Positions 42,634 to 51,151 are shown, counted from the first letter of the stretch. The stretch: DNA of 64,000 bases from Micromonospora pallida (GCF_900090325.1 NZ_FMHW01000002.1:1860001-1924000); one strand, 5' to 3'. The notes: generated by a model not told the origin, from the sequence alone. Translations and numbers: made by a program.

Positions 42634-44262
42634 TCAGGGCAGCGGGCCGTACTCCTGGCGCAGCCGCGCCGACCCGGTCGCCACCGACCAGCCGGCCACC
42701 CACGCGCTGCCGCTGGTGGGGCTGGTCCGCTCGGTCAGGTGGTACCAGTCCATCCGGCAGTGCTGCGGGGTCACCTCCAGTACGCCGTAACCGTGGCCGT
42801 CCAGCTCCGTCCACCGCACGTGCGGGTTGGTCGAGCGGATCAGCGACGCCCCGAACGTGCTCAGCGTGTTGTTCGGCGGCAGACCCAGGAAGTCGTTCAG
42901 GTTGTCGCTGGTCACCGAGGGGACCACGAACTCGACGGCGGTCGGCCCGGAGATGATGGTCGACCGGGTGGTCACCTCGTTCGCCCACGACATGTGGATG
43001 TCGCCGGTGAGGAAGACGACGTCCCGGGTCCGGGTCGCCCGCAGGTGGTCGACCAGCTCGTTGCGGTCGGCGTTGTAGCCGTCCCACTGGTCCGGGTTGA
43101 GCACCGCGCCGTTCTCCGGAATGCCGAGCAGCTCCCGCAGCGGGCCGAGCAGCCAGGCCGGCAGCGCGCCCAGGTCGAGCCGCGCCATCATCACCGGATT
43201 GCCGACCAGCTTCCATCGGGCCGTCGACCCGGCCAGGCCCGCCGTGAGCCAGGACATCTGGGCGTCCCCGGTGATCGTGCGGGCCGGGTCGTCCACCGCC
43301 GTGCCGGAGGCCTGCCGCGACCGGTACGACCGCAGGTCCAGCATGGACAGCTCGGCGAGCTGCCCGAACCGCAGCCGGCGGTGGATGGTCCCGTTCGCGC
43401 CGGCCCGCACCGGCATCCACTCGAAGTACGCCTGCCGCGCGGCGGCCAGCCGGGCCGCGTAGTCGCCCTCCGTGCCCGGGGTGTGGTTCTCCGCCCCGCC
43501 CGACCACTGGTCGTTGGCGACCTCGTGGTCGTCCCAGGTGATCACCCAGGGCAGTGCGGCGTGCAGCGCCTGGAGATCCGGATCGGTCTTGTAGTGGGCG
43601 TGCCGGATCCGGTAGTCGGCGAGGCTGAGCGTCTCGTGCGCCGGCTGCACCGCCCGGACCACCTGACCGCCCGCGTCGAACTGGCCGGTGCCGTACTCGT
43701 ACAGGTAGTCGCCGAGGTGGACGACGAGGTGCAGGTCGCCGCGCGCGGCCAGGTGCCGGTACGCGGAGAACCACCCGGCCTCCCAGTTGGCGCAGGAGAC
43801 CACCCCCAGCCGTAGCCGGTCCACGGCCGCGTCCACCGGCGGTGCGGTCATCGTCCGGCCGACGGTCGACCAGGTGCCGGCGTACCCGAAGCGGTACCAG
43901 TACGTGGTCGCCGGAGCCAGGCCGGTCACCTCCACCTTGACCGTGTGGTCCTGCCCCGGCCCGGTCGGTGTCGTCCCCTCGGCGGCGACCGTCCGGAAGT
44001 CCGGGTCGGTGGCGACCTGCCAGGACACCTGCACGTCCGGCCCCTTGCCCGAACCGGGCAGGGCGTCGTCGGTCGGGGTCAGCCGGGTCCAGAGCAGGAT
44101 GCCGTCGGGCAGCGGGTCACCGGAGGCGACCCCGTGCCGGAAGGCGCCGGCGGCCGCGTGGGCGGGGAGGGTCGCGGCCAGCACCGCCCCGGCGAGGACG
44201 GCGGTCCCGGTGCCGGCACCGGCGACGCGGAGGAGCGTACGACGGTCGAGGGGGTTCATCAT
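42634..44262 (-). CDS. phoD: Alkaline phosphatase D (PhoD-like), Tat-exported
   Basis: A 542-residue secreted phosphodiesterase/phosphatase. The twin-arginine signal is in DRRTLLRVAGAGTGTAVLAG, cleaved near AHAAAG. An N-terminal Ig-like domain (about 40-135) precedes the PhoD catalytic domain with SCANWEAGWFSAYRHLA, HLGDYLYEYG, WVITWDDHEVANDQ and TGDIHMSW, which carry the Fe/Ca ligands. Such enzymes release phosphate from extracellular esters, typically when phosphate is scarce. I see no clear PHO box. The start is ATGATG; either codon could be used. It lies between the two lysozyme-like paralogues. Confidence 0.92.
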   Translation of the reverse strand: MMNPLDRRTLLRVAGAGTGTAVLAGAVLAATLPAHAAAGAFRHGVASGDPLPDGILLWTRLTPTDDALPGSGKGPDVQVSWQVATDPDFRTVAAEGTTPTGPGQDHTVKVEVTGLAPATTYWYRFGYAGTWSTVGRTMTAPPVDAAVDRLRLGVVSCANWEAGWFSAYRHLAARGDLHLVVHLGDYLYEYGTGQFDAGGQVVRAVQPAHETLSLADYRIRHAHYKTDPDLQALHAALPWVITWDDHEVANDQWSGGAENHTPGTEGDYAARLAAARQAYFEWMPVRAGANGTIHRRLRFGQLAELSMLDLRSYRSRQASGTAVDDPARTITGDAQMSWLTAGLAGSTARWKLVGNPVMMARLDLGALPAWLLGPLRELLGIPENGAVLNPDQWDGYNADRNELVDHLRATRTRDVVFLTGDIHMSWANEVTTRSTIISGPTAVEFVVPSVTSDNLNDFLGLPPNNTLSTFGASLIRSTNPHVRWTELDGHGYGVLEVTPQHCRMDWYHLTERTSPTSGSAWVAGWSVATGSARLRQEYGPLP

Positions 44263-44400
44263 GCTCTATGTCCTACTGGTCACCCCACGACTCCGCTGCC
44301 CCTGGAGTCGAAGTTCGTCTATTTTCTGACGGCGGTTCCTGTTTGTGTGGTCTGGCACGGGCTGCCCACCCGCCCCGCGCCCCCACCCGTCCCCGGGCCG

Positions 44401-44660
44401 TGATCGACTCCGTTTCGGCGATGTGGCGCTGTCACGGACGCCCGAGACCGTCGTTTGGGCGATATGGCGTCGGTCAGGTCCCGGGGAGGCTGTCTGGCAT
44501 CGCGTGTCCGGGTCCGCCCCGGCGGCTCCGGATCGCCGGTGTCCGCCATCGTTTCGGCGATGTGGCGCTGTCCAGGACGCCCGAGACCGCTGTTTCGGCG
44601 TAATGGAGACGCCGTAGGCCGCCGTTGCGGCGTGATGGAGTCGCTCAGACCCGGGGGAGC
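44401..44660 (+). repeat. Two tandem-like members of the dispersed CGTTTCGGCG palindromic repeat family
   Basis: Copy 1 (44401-44471) begins TGATCGACTCCGTTTCGGCG, as does the repeat at 22839. Copy 2 (from 44547) shares TTTCGGCGATGTGGCGCTGT and ACGCCCGAGACCG with copy 1. It ends near GGAGTCGCTCA, a variant of the inverted arm. No coding potential is apparent. Confidence 0.65.
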
Positions 44661-44682
44661 TGCCCGACGGGGCTGCGCAACC

Positions 44683-45041
44683 CCGGAATGCCGGCCGGGC
44701 GGGGGTCGTTACACCCTCCGGACGGCCGAGGAGGCAAGCGAGCGCGGCCGTCTCGGCTTGCTGACCGACTCGGGTTTTGCGGCATGTTGGGGTGTCCGAT
44801 CGTCCGGAAGCCCCCACATGCCGTATGCCGGGTTGATCATGGCATTCGCCGACGACCGACGCCGACGCCGACGCCGACTGGTAGGCCCGGCAAGCCCGCC
44901 CCCGCCCCGGGTGGTCGGGTGGAATGCCGGCGGGCCGGGGGTCGTTACATCCTCCGGACGACCGAGGTAGCAGGCCCCGCACCCCCCACCCCCTCGGGTG
45001 GTGGTCGGGTGGAATGCCGGCGGGCTGGCGGTCGTTACATC
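44683..45041 (+). repeat. Three copies of a GGAATGCCGGC...GTCGTTACA repeat
   Basis: Units at 44683-44737, 44911-44973 and 45001-45041 share GGAATGCCGG followed by GGGGGTCGTTACAYCCTCCG (third copy cut short). The second and third units also share GTGGTCGGGT at their left ends and are spaced 90 bp. Confidence 0.6.
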
Positions 45042-45126
45042 TGGACCCGGCGTGGTGAGCCCCGCTCCCCGCCGCACCCCCCCTTTGATCTTTCCCCTCT
45101 TTTCTTTTGGGCGCCGGACGGTGCTC

Positions 45127-45156
45127 GCACACCCCCTGCCCCCTGGCGGGGTGTGC
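45127..45156 (+). promoter_or_regulatory. Leader hairpin upstream of secreted lysozyme-like gene
   Basis: A 9-bp perfect stem (GCACACCCC with GGGGTGTGC) and a 12-nt loop end 24 bases before the ATG, leaving GGAG at 45169-45172 free. It could stabilise or regulate the leader. It does not match a riboswitch that I recognise. Confidence 0.4.
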
Positions 45157-45180
45157 CGACCCCCGAATGGAGTAACCCTC

Positions 45181-45777
45181 ATGGCTACGAAGCTGCTGCG
45201 TAAGACTGTTCTCGGTGTTGCTGGTCTGGCCTTCGCCGGTGGTGTCATCGGCGGTCCGGTCGGCACCGTCCTCGACACCACTGCCGCCCACGCCGCCACC
45301 CCGGCCGCCGCTGTGGTGCAGGCCGACAAGCCGGACACCAGCAAGCTGATCCCGCATGGTGTGCAGGGCGCGCAGTCGCGGATCCCGCTCAACACCGAGC
45401 AGACCGACAACGCGAAGGCGATCATCAAGGCCACGAAGAAGACCGGCATGAACGAGCGGGCCGCCGTGGTGGCCATCGCCACGAGCCTGCAGGAGTCGAA
45501 GCTGGAGAACCTGGGCCACCTGGGTGACCGCAACGACCACGACTCGCAGGGCCTGTTCCAGCAGCGTCCCTCGAGTGGGTGGGGCACGGTGGAGCAGATC
45601 ACCGACCCCGAATACTCGACCACCGCGTTCCTCAACGGCCTGAAGGGTGTGGACGGCTGGGAGGACATGCCGCTCACCCAGGCCGCCCAGACGGTGCAGG
45701 TGTCGGCGTACCCGGACCACTACGCCCAGTGGGAAACCCAGGCCGCTGACCTCGTCGCCCAGCACTGGAACAGCTGA
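45181..45777 (+). CDS. Secreted lysozyme-like/transglycosylase-like protein, paralogue
   Basis: A 198-residue exported protein. The signal peptide is RKTVLGVAGLAFAGGVIGG and cleavage is near AAHAAT. The C-terminal domain repeats the blocks of the 41825 protein: GVQGAQSRIPLNTEQ, AIATSLQESKLENLGHLG and NDHDSQGLFQQRPSSGWG. The acidic linker of the first copy is missing. Both are probably cell-wall-acting, but catalysis is unproven. GGAG precedes the ATG by eight bases. The long repeat-bearing leader and a strong terminator at 45797 make it a single-gene unit. Confidence 0.8.
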   Translation: MATKLLRKTVLGVAGLAFAGGVIGGPVGTVLDTTAAHAATPAAAVVQADKPDTSKLIPHGVQGAQSRIPLNTEQTDNAKAIIKATKKTGMNERAAVVAIATSLQESKLENLGHLGDRNDHDSQGLFQQRPSSGWGTVEQITDPEYSTTAFLNGLKGVDGWEDMPLTQAAQTVQVSAYPDHYAQWETQAADLVAQHWNS

Positions 45778-45796
45778 CACACGGCAACAACGCTGA

Positions 45797-45831
45797 TGGG
45801 CCGGCACCCCGAACCCCGGGGTGCCGGCCCA
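45797..45831. terminator. Strong bidirectional terminator
   Basis: A perfect 15-bp stem (45797-45811 with 45817-45831) and a 5-nt loop lie between the convergent lysozyme-like gene and the MFS gene. Confidence 0.8.
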
Positions 45832-45856
45832 CACGCGTACCCAGGTCGGTGCGGGG

Positions 45857-47302
45857 TCAGGGGCGTCGGCGGATGTCGAACAGGGCCGCGACGAGGGCCA
45901 GGGCGATGACGCCGATCGCGAGCAGCAGCGCGTCCCGGAACGCCAGCGACCACTGCCCACGGCTGCTCGACAACGCTGAGAAGAAGACGGAACCGACCGC
46001 GGCGATGCCGGCCGCCGAGCCGAGCCGCTGCCCGGTCTGGAGCATGCCGGCCGCGCTGCCCGCCTGTGGTACCGGCACCTCGGCGAGGGTGAGGGTCTGA
46101 TTCGGCGTGATCACCAACCCACTGCCCAGGCCGGCGACGAGCAGCGGCAGGGCCATCACCAGGGGCACCGGCGCATCCGGAGTCAACCGGAGGACGAGCA
46201 CCACCGTGCCCAGCCCCACGACGACGGTGACCAGGCCGACGGCGACCAGCGGCCGTCCGTACCGGTTGACCACCCGGCCGCCGAACGCGGACGCGGCGGC
46301 CGATCCCAACGCGAACGGGGTGATGGCCAGACCGGCCAGCAGCGCGGAGTAGCCCAGCCCGTTCTGCAGGAAGAGCGTGAAGACGAAGAACAACGCGGTG
46401 AATCCGCCGAAGTAGACCAGCGCGATCACCGACCCGAGCAGGTACGACCGCCGTCGGAACAATCCCAGGTCGAAAAGGGGCTCGCCGCGCCGGGCGTACC
46501 AGTGCTCCCAGAAGCCGAACGCGGTCAGCGTCCCCAGCCCGGCGGCCACGAGCAGCCAGCGACCCGCGCCGTGCCACTGTTCCCGCTGCACCAGCGGCAG
46601 CAGCACCAGGACGACTCCGACGCCGAGCAGCAGCACGCCCACCGGGTCCAGCCGTCGGGGTCCGGCGCGTTTCCGACGTGCCGGAGCGGGCAGCAACCGC
46701 CACCCCAGCACCACTGCGGCGACACCGACCGGCACGTTGACGAAGAAGACCCACCGCCAGCCGTGCTCCTCGCCCCCGATCGCGATGAGCAGCCCGCCCA
46801 GCAGCGGACCGATCGCGGTGGAGATCCCGATCGTCGCGCCGAGCAGACCGAACGGCCGCCCCCGCTCGGGACCGTGGAACAGCTCCTGGATCAGCCCGGT
46901 GACCTGAGGGTTGACCAGACCGGCGGCAGCGCCCTGGAGGAGCCGGGCGGCGATCAGCCAGGTGGGTGAGGCGGCGAGCCCGGCCAGGGCGCTGGTCAGC
47001 GTGAACAGGGCGATCCCGACGACGAACGCGGTGCGCCGACCCCGGGCGTCCCCCAGCCGGCCGGCGGGCACCAGGACCAGCCCGAAGGTCAGCGCGTACC
47101 CGGAGAGGACCCACTGGAGGTCAGCGGGGCTCGCCCCGAGCGCCCGGTCGATCGACGGTACGGCGACGTTGACGATGCTGACGTCGAGCAGGGTCATGAA
47201 GGCCGCGACCAGCCCGACGGCGAGGGCCTGCCAGCGACGCCGGTCGCTGCCGCGTTCCGCCGTCCCGGACCGGCTCACGCCGGATGCCGTCGGATCATGC
47301 AC
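45857..47302 (-). CDS. MFS drug exporter, DHA2 (14-helix) family
   Basis: A 481-residue membrane protein with about 14 hydrophobic helices. Motif C-like and DHA2 signatures are visible: LLDVSIVNVAVPSIDRAL in helix 1, the GRLGDARGRR loop between helices 2 and 3, and RLLQGAAAGLVNPQ. Relatives export drugs and secondary metabolites using the proton gradient. The GTG start has no clear ribosome site. The gene stands alone, next to a small winged-helix-type protein on the same strand, which could be a regulator but is separated by 84 bases and lies upstream. The substrate is unknown. Confidence 0.9.
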   Translation of the reverse strand: MHDPTASGVSRSGTAERGSDRRRWQALAVGLVAAFMTLLDVSIVNVAVPSIDRALGASPADLQWVLSGYALTFGLVLVPAGRLGDARGRRTAFVVGIALFTLTSALAGLAASPTWLIAARLLQGAAAGLVNPQVTGLIQELFHGPERGRPFGLLGATIGISTAIGPLLGGLLIAIGGEEHGWRWVFFVNVPVGVAAVVLGWRLLPAPARRKRAGPRRLDPVGVLLLGVGVVLVLLPLVQREQWHGAGRWLLVAAGLGTLTAFGFWEHWYARRGEPLFDLGLFRRRSYLLGSVIALVYFGGFTALFFVFTLFLQNGLGYSALLAGLAITPFALGSAAASAFGGRVVNRYGRPLVAVGLVTVVVGLGTVVLVLRLTPDAPVPLVMALPLLVAGLGSGLVITPNQTLTLAEVPVPQAGSAAGMLQTGQRLGSAAGIAAVGSVFFSALSSSRGQWSLAFRDALLLAIGVIALALVAALFDIRRRP

Positions 47303-47386
47303 CTCGGACCGCTACCCGGCACCGCAGCCGGCAAACGGCCGGCTCCGGCAGGCCGGCAGCACCAACAACCGGCACCACCCGACCGG

Positions 47387-47623
47387 TCACGCCATCTGCC
47401 GGGCGCACCAGCGCGGACCGAAGTCCAGCCCGGCCATCGGGGAGTCCTCCCGGTGCAGCAGGTTCTTCTCCGACAGCATCCGCAGGGGCGCGGCGATCTC
47501 CTCCTCGGTCAGCCCGGACTCCTCGGCGATCACCCCCGGGTACGGCACCTGCCCGCGCGCCTCCAGCGCGTAGACCGCCTCGTAGACCCGTTCCTCCAAC
47601 TCCGAGAGCGGAACCTGCTGCAT
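47387..47623 (-). CDS. Small winged-helix-like protein
   Basis: A 78-residue protein: LSELEERVYEAVYALEARGQ, then VIAEESGLTEEEIAAPLRML (recognition-helix-like), and a basic/aromatic tail. The order fits a single winged-helix DNA-binding fold, but small size and lack of a partner domain leave function open. GGAGGACGTC before the ATG gives a good ribosome site and fixes the start. It is divergent from the geranylgeranyl-reductase-like gene, with 134 bases between starts, and may regulate either neighbour. Confidence 0.75.
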   Translation of the reverse strand: MQQVPLSELEERVYEAVYALEARGQVPYPGVIAEESGLTEEEIAAPLRMLSEKNLLHREDSPMAGLDFGPRWCARQMA

Positions 47624-47744
47624 GACGTCCTCCTTCGACGGCCGTCTCCGTGCGCGGGTGTGCGCAGGGCCGCTTACCCTCGGTGGCGGCAATGATGCCC
47701 GCCCGGCCGGACGCTCCGCCGCGTCCAGTGGGGCAGGAGTGGCC

Positions 47745-47750
47745 TAGGCT
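47745..47750 (+). promoter_or_regulatory. Leaderless -10 element
   Basis: TAGGCT lies seven bases before the GTG at 47758, with no ribosome site; the -35 is unclear. Confidence 0.4.
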
Positions 47751-47757
47751 GCCTGAC

Positions 47758-48906
47758 GTGAGGGTCTGGGACTGTGCTGTCATCGGGGCCGGCCCGGCCG
47801 GTCTCTCCGCCGCGTACGCCGCCGCCCGGGCCGGTGCCCGGACCCTCGTGCTGGAGCGGGCCGCCCACCCCCGCTACAAGACCTGCGGCGGGGGACTGAT
47901 CGGCACCTCGCTTGCCGCCGTCGCCGGGCGGATCGAGGTGCCCGCCGACGACCGTGTCGACCGGATCACCTTCACCCGCGACGGCCGTCGGGAGTTCACC
48001 CGCCGGCACGCCGCGCCGCTGGTGACGATGGTCCGCCGGGAGGAGTTCGACCGGCGACTGCGGGACGCCGCCGTCGGGGCCGGCGCCGAACTGCGCGAGC
48101 GTGCCCCGGTCCGGGCCGTGGAGCAGGACGCCGACCAGGTGCGCATCCGCCTGGCCGACGGGGACACCGTCACCGCCCGGGTCGTCGTCGGGGCCGACGG
48201 CTCCTCCGGCGTCACCGCCCGCCACGTCGGCGTCCGCCACCAGCAGGTCGACCTGGGGTTGGAACTGGAACTGCCAGTGCCGGAAGACGAGCAGGCGCGC
48301 TGGCGGGGACGGGTGCTGCTGGACTGGGGACCGATTCCCGGCTCGTACGCCTGGGTCTTCCCGAAGGGCGACCGGCTCACCGTCGGCGTGATCGCCGCGC
48401 GGGGTGAGGGGGAGCGGACCCGCGCCTACCTGCGGGCCTTCGTCGACCGGCTGGGGTTGACCGGCCTGGAGCCGGCGCACGACTCCGGACACCTCACCCG
48501 CTGCCGTGCCGACGACTCGCCGCTGTGCCGGGGCCGCGTGCTGGTCGCCGGGGACGCCGCCGGCCTGCTCGAACCGTGGAGCCGGGAGGGAATCAGCTAC
48601 GCGCTGCGCTCCGGTGCCCTGGCCGGCGCGGCGGTGGCCGCCGGTGACCTCGACGGGTACGCCCGCGCCGTGCACGCCGAGCTGGTGCCGTCGATGCGCG
48701 CTGGGCACCGGCTGCTGGACGTCTTCTCCCGCCGTCCCGAGGTGTTCCACGCCCTGCTGGCCACCCCGCCGGGCTGGCGGATGTTCGTCCGCTTCTGCCA
48801 GGGCCGGACCAGCTTCGACGAGACGCTGAACCGGGCCCCGGTGCGGGCCGCGCTGGCCCTGCTGGACCGGCTCCCGGCGGCCCGGTCACCGGTGCGTGTC
48901 GGGTAG
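47758..48906 (+). CDS. Geranylgeranyl-reductase-family FAD oxidoreductase
   Basis: A 382-residue flavoprotein. The FAD motif is GAGPAGLSAAYAAARAGA near residue 8, followed by the family marker HPRYKTCGGGL, then the DG-type motif GADGSSGVTARH and the second FAD contact GDAAGLLEPWSREGISYAL. This family reduces prenyl chains or acts as a halogenase- or hydroxylase-like enzyme. In actinomycetes it is often a menaquinone or polyprenyl reductase. No prenyl pathway gene is adjacent, so the substrate is unknown. The GTG at 47758 fits the first beta strand (VRVWDCAVIGAG) and a leaderless promoter. Confidence 0.87.
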   Translation: MRVWDCAVIGAGPAGLSAAYAAARAGARTLVLERAAHPRYKTCGGGLIGTSLAAVAGRIEVPADDRVDRITFTRDGRREFTRRHAAPLVTMVRREEFDRRLRDAAVGAGAELRERAPVRAVEQDADQVRIRLADGDTVTARVVVGADGSSGVTARHVGVRHQQVDLGLELELPVPEDEQARWRGRVLLDWGPIPGSYAWVFPKGDRLTVGVIAARGEGERTRAYLRAFVDRLGLTGLEPAHDSGHLTRCRADDSPLCRGRVLVAGDAAGLLEPWSREGISYALRSGALAGAAVAAGDLDGYARAVHAELVPSMRAGHRLLDVFSRRPEVFHALLATPPGWRMFVRFCQGRTSFDETLNRAPVRAALALLDRLPAARSPVRVG

Positions 48907-48956
48907 CACGCCGAATTCCGGTGGGCGTGCGGTCGCCCGGCTGGGACGCTGTGCAC

Positions 48957-49388
48957 GTGACCGCCGTCCGCACTGTGGTCCTGGTGGGTTTGTTCTCCGC
49001 CAAGGACCGTGACTACCAGGCTCACCTCGAGGCCGTGGAGGCGCGGGTGACGGCGCTGGGCGGGCAGGTCCTGGAGCGGTTCGCGCAACGCAGAGGCGTC
49101 TCCGACGGCGGCGTCCGGTTGATGACGGCCCCACTCTCGCGGCGGTTCCTCGTCGGCCGGGGAAAGCTGGCGGAGATCGCCACCACCTGTTCGAGCCGGG
49201 ACGTCGACGCCGTCGTGTTCGTCAACGACCTGAACGACTACCAGCGCCGATGGCTGTCGACCCGGCTCGAGCGTCCGGTCCTCACCCGGGCCGACCTCGA
49301 CCAGCCGGTGCAGAGCCTGGCCGCCCTGACCCGATCCCAGCCGCGCGCTCGCCGGAGAACCACCCACCGTCGGTCGTCCAGCTGCTGA
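48957..49388 (+). CDS. Stand-alone HflX N-terminal-domain-like protein
   Basis: A 143-residue protein resembling only the N-terminal nucleotide-binding-like domain of HflX GTPases: VVLVGLFSAKDRDYQAHLEA, RRFLVGRGKLAEIA (the conserved G-x-GK pattern) and VVFVNDLNDYQRRWLSTRL. The coiled linker and G domain of HflX are absent, and the downstream DNA does not encode them in any frame I could read. It is therefore either a truncated paralogue or a genuine small protein. The last 20 residues are basic and look unconserved. The GTG start is 50 bases after the previous gene. Confidence 0.65.
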   Translation: MTAVRTVVLVGLFSAKDRDYQAHLEAVEARVTALGGQVLERFAQRRGVSDGGVRLMTAPLSRRFLVGRGKLAEIATTCSSRDVDAVVFVNDLNDYQRRWLSTRLERPVLTRADLDQPVQSLAALTRSQPRARRRTTHRRSSSC

Positions 49389-49524
49389 CCCGAGCTGAGC
49401 CAGCACCGGTCCACCGCCGGGTACCGCTTGCGCCCGTCCTATCGGGACATCCGTCTCGTTTCCGCGCGTCGCCGTCGGGTACGGCAGGGACGACCCGCCG
49501 GTGACGCGTACGAGGAGACAAGTG

Positions 49525-50421
49525 GTGAGCGAGGACCAGTACACCCAGCAGGACCCGACCCAGCAGTATGCGCAGGACCAGCCGCAACAGCAGCAGTCCC
49601 CGCCAGGCACGACGCGGGGAATGCGGCCCCGGCCCGACCACGGTGAGGAGTCGTACCGGGGCAGTGGCCGGCTCGAGGGCAAGCGGGCGCTGATCACCGG
49701 CGGTGACTCGGGTATCGGCCGGGCGGTCGCCATCGCCTTCGCTCGGGAGGGCGCCGACGTGCTGATCTCCTACCTGGGCGAGGAGGAGGACGCGGACGCC
49801 CGGGACACCGTCCGGCTGGTCGAGGAGGCCGGGCGTCGCGGCGTCGCGGTCCGGGGTGACATCGCCGACGAGAGCAACTGCCAGTCGTTGGTTGACCGGA
49901 CCCTGAGCGACCTCGGTGGGCTCGACATCCTGGTGAACAACGCCGCCTACCAGATGGCCCAGGACAAGGGCATCGCCGGGATCAGCAGCGAACAGTTCGA
50001 CCGGGTGCTCAAGACCAACCTGTACGCGATGTTCTGGCTCTGCAAGGCCGCCGTCCCGCACCTGCCGGAGGGCGGGGCGATCATCAACACGTCCTCGATC
50101 CAGGCGTACCAGCCGTCGCCCCAACTGCTGGACTACGCGACGACCAAGGCGGGTATCGCCAACTTCACCAAGGCGCTCGCCGAGGACCTCGCCGACCAGG
50201 GGATCCGGGTGAACGCGGTGGCCCCCGGCCCGGTGTGGACCCCGCTGATCCCGGCGACCATGCCGGAGAAGAAGGTCGAGTCGTTCGGCGAGGACACTCC
50301 GCTCGGCCGGGCCGGCCAGCCCGCCGAGCTGGCCCCGGCGTACGTCTTCTTCGCCTCCCAGGAGTCGAGCTTCATCACCGGCGAGGTGCTCGGCGTCACC
50401 GGCGGCAAGCCGATCAGCTGA
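49525..50421 (+). CDS. SDR-family oxidoreductase with Gln-rich N-terminal extension
   Basis: A 298-residue classical SDR. After an N-terminal Gln/Pro-rich extension of about 50 residues comes the NAD(P) motif TGGDSGIGRAVA, then the NNAAYQ motif, the catalytic Ser in NTSSIQAY and Tyr-x3-Lys in YATTKAGIAN. The extension plus YRGSGRLEGKRALITGGDSG places it with the stress-related YhdF/YdaD-like group often found in Gram-positives. GAGGAG lies seven bases before the GTG chosen; GTG codons at 49501 and 49522 are alternatives. It stands alone, ended by a hairpin at 50451. Confidence 0.9.
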   Translation: MSEDQYTQQDPTQQYAQDQPQQQQSPPGTTRGMRPRPDHGEESYRGSGRLEGKRALITGGDSGIGRAVAIAFAREGADVLISYLGEEEDADARDTVRLVEEAGRRGVAVRGDIADESNCQSLVDRTLSDLGGLDILVNNAAYQMAQDKGIAGISSEQFDRVLKTNLYAMFWLCKAAVPHLPEGGAIINTSSIQAYQPSPQLLDYATTKAGIANFTKALAEDLADQGIRVNAVAPGPVWTPLIPATMPEKKVESFGEDTPLGRAGQPAELAPAYVFFASQESSFITGEVLGVTGGKPIS

Positions 50422-50450
50422 CGACCGGTGGCCCGGCCGGCACCGGAGTC

Positions 50451-50482
50451 GCCACCCGGCGGACCGGCGTCCGTCGGGTGGC
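50451..50482. terminator. Bidirectional terminator
   Basis: A 14-bp stem with one G-T pair (50451-50464 with 50469-50482) and a 4-nt loop lie between the convergent SDR and nucleotidyltransferase genes. Confidence 0.65.
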
Positions 50483-50491
50483 TGGGCGAAC

Positions 50492-51151
50492 TCAGCGCGG
50501 CCAGCCGGCGAGCCGTTCCCGCAGCCGGCGGACCTGCTCGGCGTCCAGACCGTACCGGGCGAACCGGCGCTCGGGCAGTCGGTCCAGGTAGCGGCCGGCG
50601 GCGGCCACGTCCGCCGGGTCCAACGCCGGGTCGAGCTGCCGGGCCAACGCCAGCAGTTCCGGCACCGGGTAGTGGTCCAGCGCGGCGGCCACGTCGATGT
50701 AGTCGCGTACCTCCCGGCGGTTGACCAGGGCCGCCGTCTTGCTCGCCACCAGGTCGCGGACGTCCATCACCGGTCCCAGGTCCATCACCACCGGGCTGCG
50801 GTACCTGTCGAGGCGGGCCAGGGTCAGCCGGAGCTGCCGGTCGCCCCGGGTCACCACGAAGTCCTTCAGGTCCTGGTCGAAGCCGGCGAACAGGTCGGCC
50901 AGCTCACTGTCCGGGTCGGCGTCGGCGACCTCGAAACCGGCCCGTTCCAGGGCGGTCCGTACCTCCACCGCCGCCGCGGCCGCCGCGCCCTCGACGTCGG
51001 CGAACAGGTCGACGTCCTCGGTGGGGCGGGTGACCAGGCCGTGGGCCGCCCAGGCGACGCCGCCGCCGAGCACGAACCGGTGCGGACCGGCCGCGGCGAG
51101 GGCCACCCGGGCGACCTCGCGGTAGAACTCGTTGAGGTGGGTGGTGCTCAC
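50492..51151 (-). CDS. Nucleotidyltransferase-fold protein (AbiEii-like)
   Basis: A 219-residue protein with the nucleotidyltransferase pattern FVLGGGVAWAAHG followed by TEDVDLFAD, where the two Asp residues would bind metal. Later segments DFVVTRGD and VMDVRDLVASKTAALVNRREVRD match AbiEii/MNT-like proteins. Such proteins include the toxin of the AbiE type IV toxin-antitoxin/phage-abortive systems and related housekeeping transferases. The GTG at 51151 overlaps the stop of the upstream small gene by 4 bases (GTGA), so the two are coupled, as in antitoxin-toxin pairs. Toxin function is inferred. Confidence 0.75.
   Translation of the reverse strand: MSTTHLNEFYREVARVALAAAGPHRFVLGGGVAWAAHGLVTRPTEDVDLFADVEGAAAAAAVEVRTALERAGFEVADADPDSELADLFAGFDQDLKDFVVTRGDRQLRLTLARLDRYRSPVVMDLGPVMDVRDLVASKTAALVNRREVRDYIDVAAALDHYPVPELLALARQLDPALDPADVAAAGRYLDRLPERRFARYGLDAEQVRRLRERLAGWPR

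Larger units (their letters stand above)
44263..45180. other. Repeat-rich intergenic region
   Basis: 918 bases with no gene I can support: open frames here are repeat-driven and lack protein-like composition. It contains two copies of the dispersed CGTTTCGGCG repeat (44401-44471 and 44547-44660), three copies of another repeat (44683-45041), a short CGACGC microsatellite (44861-44878), a pyrimidine-rich stretch (45083-45110) and a leader hairpin (45127-45156). It probably contains the promoters of both flanking genes, but none was clear. Confidence 0.6.

Noticed and set aside
44401..44970. Short plus-strand open frames in the repeat-rich intergenic region
   Set aside because: Their sequence is made of the dispersed repeats, without ribosome sites or protein-like composition.
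45127..45156. c-di-AMP riboswitch ahead of the secreted cell-wall gene
   Set aside because: Such riboswitches precede many actinobacterial cell-wall hydrolase genes, but I could not find the conserved core, only a simple hairpin.
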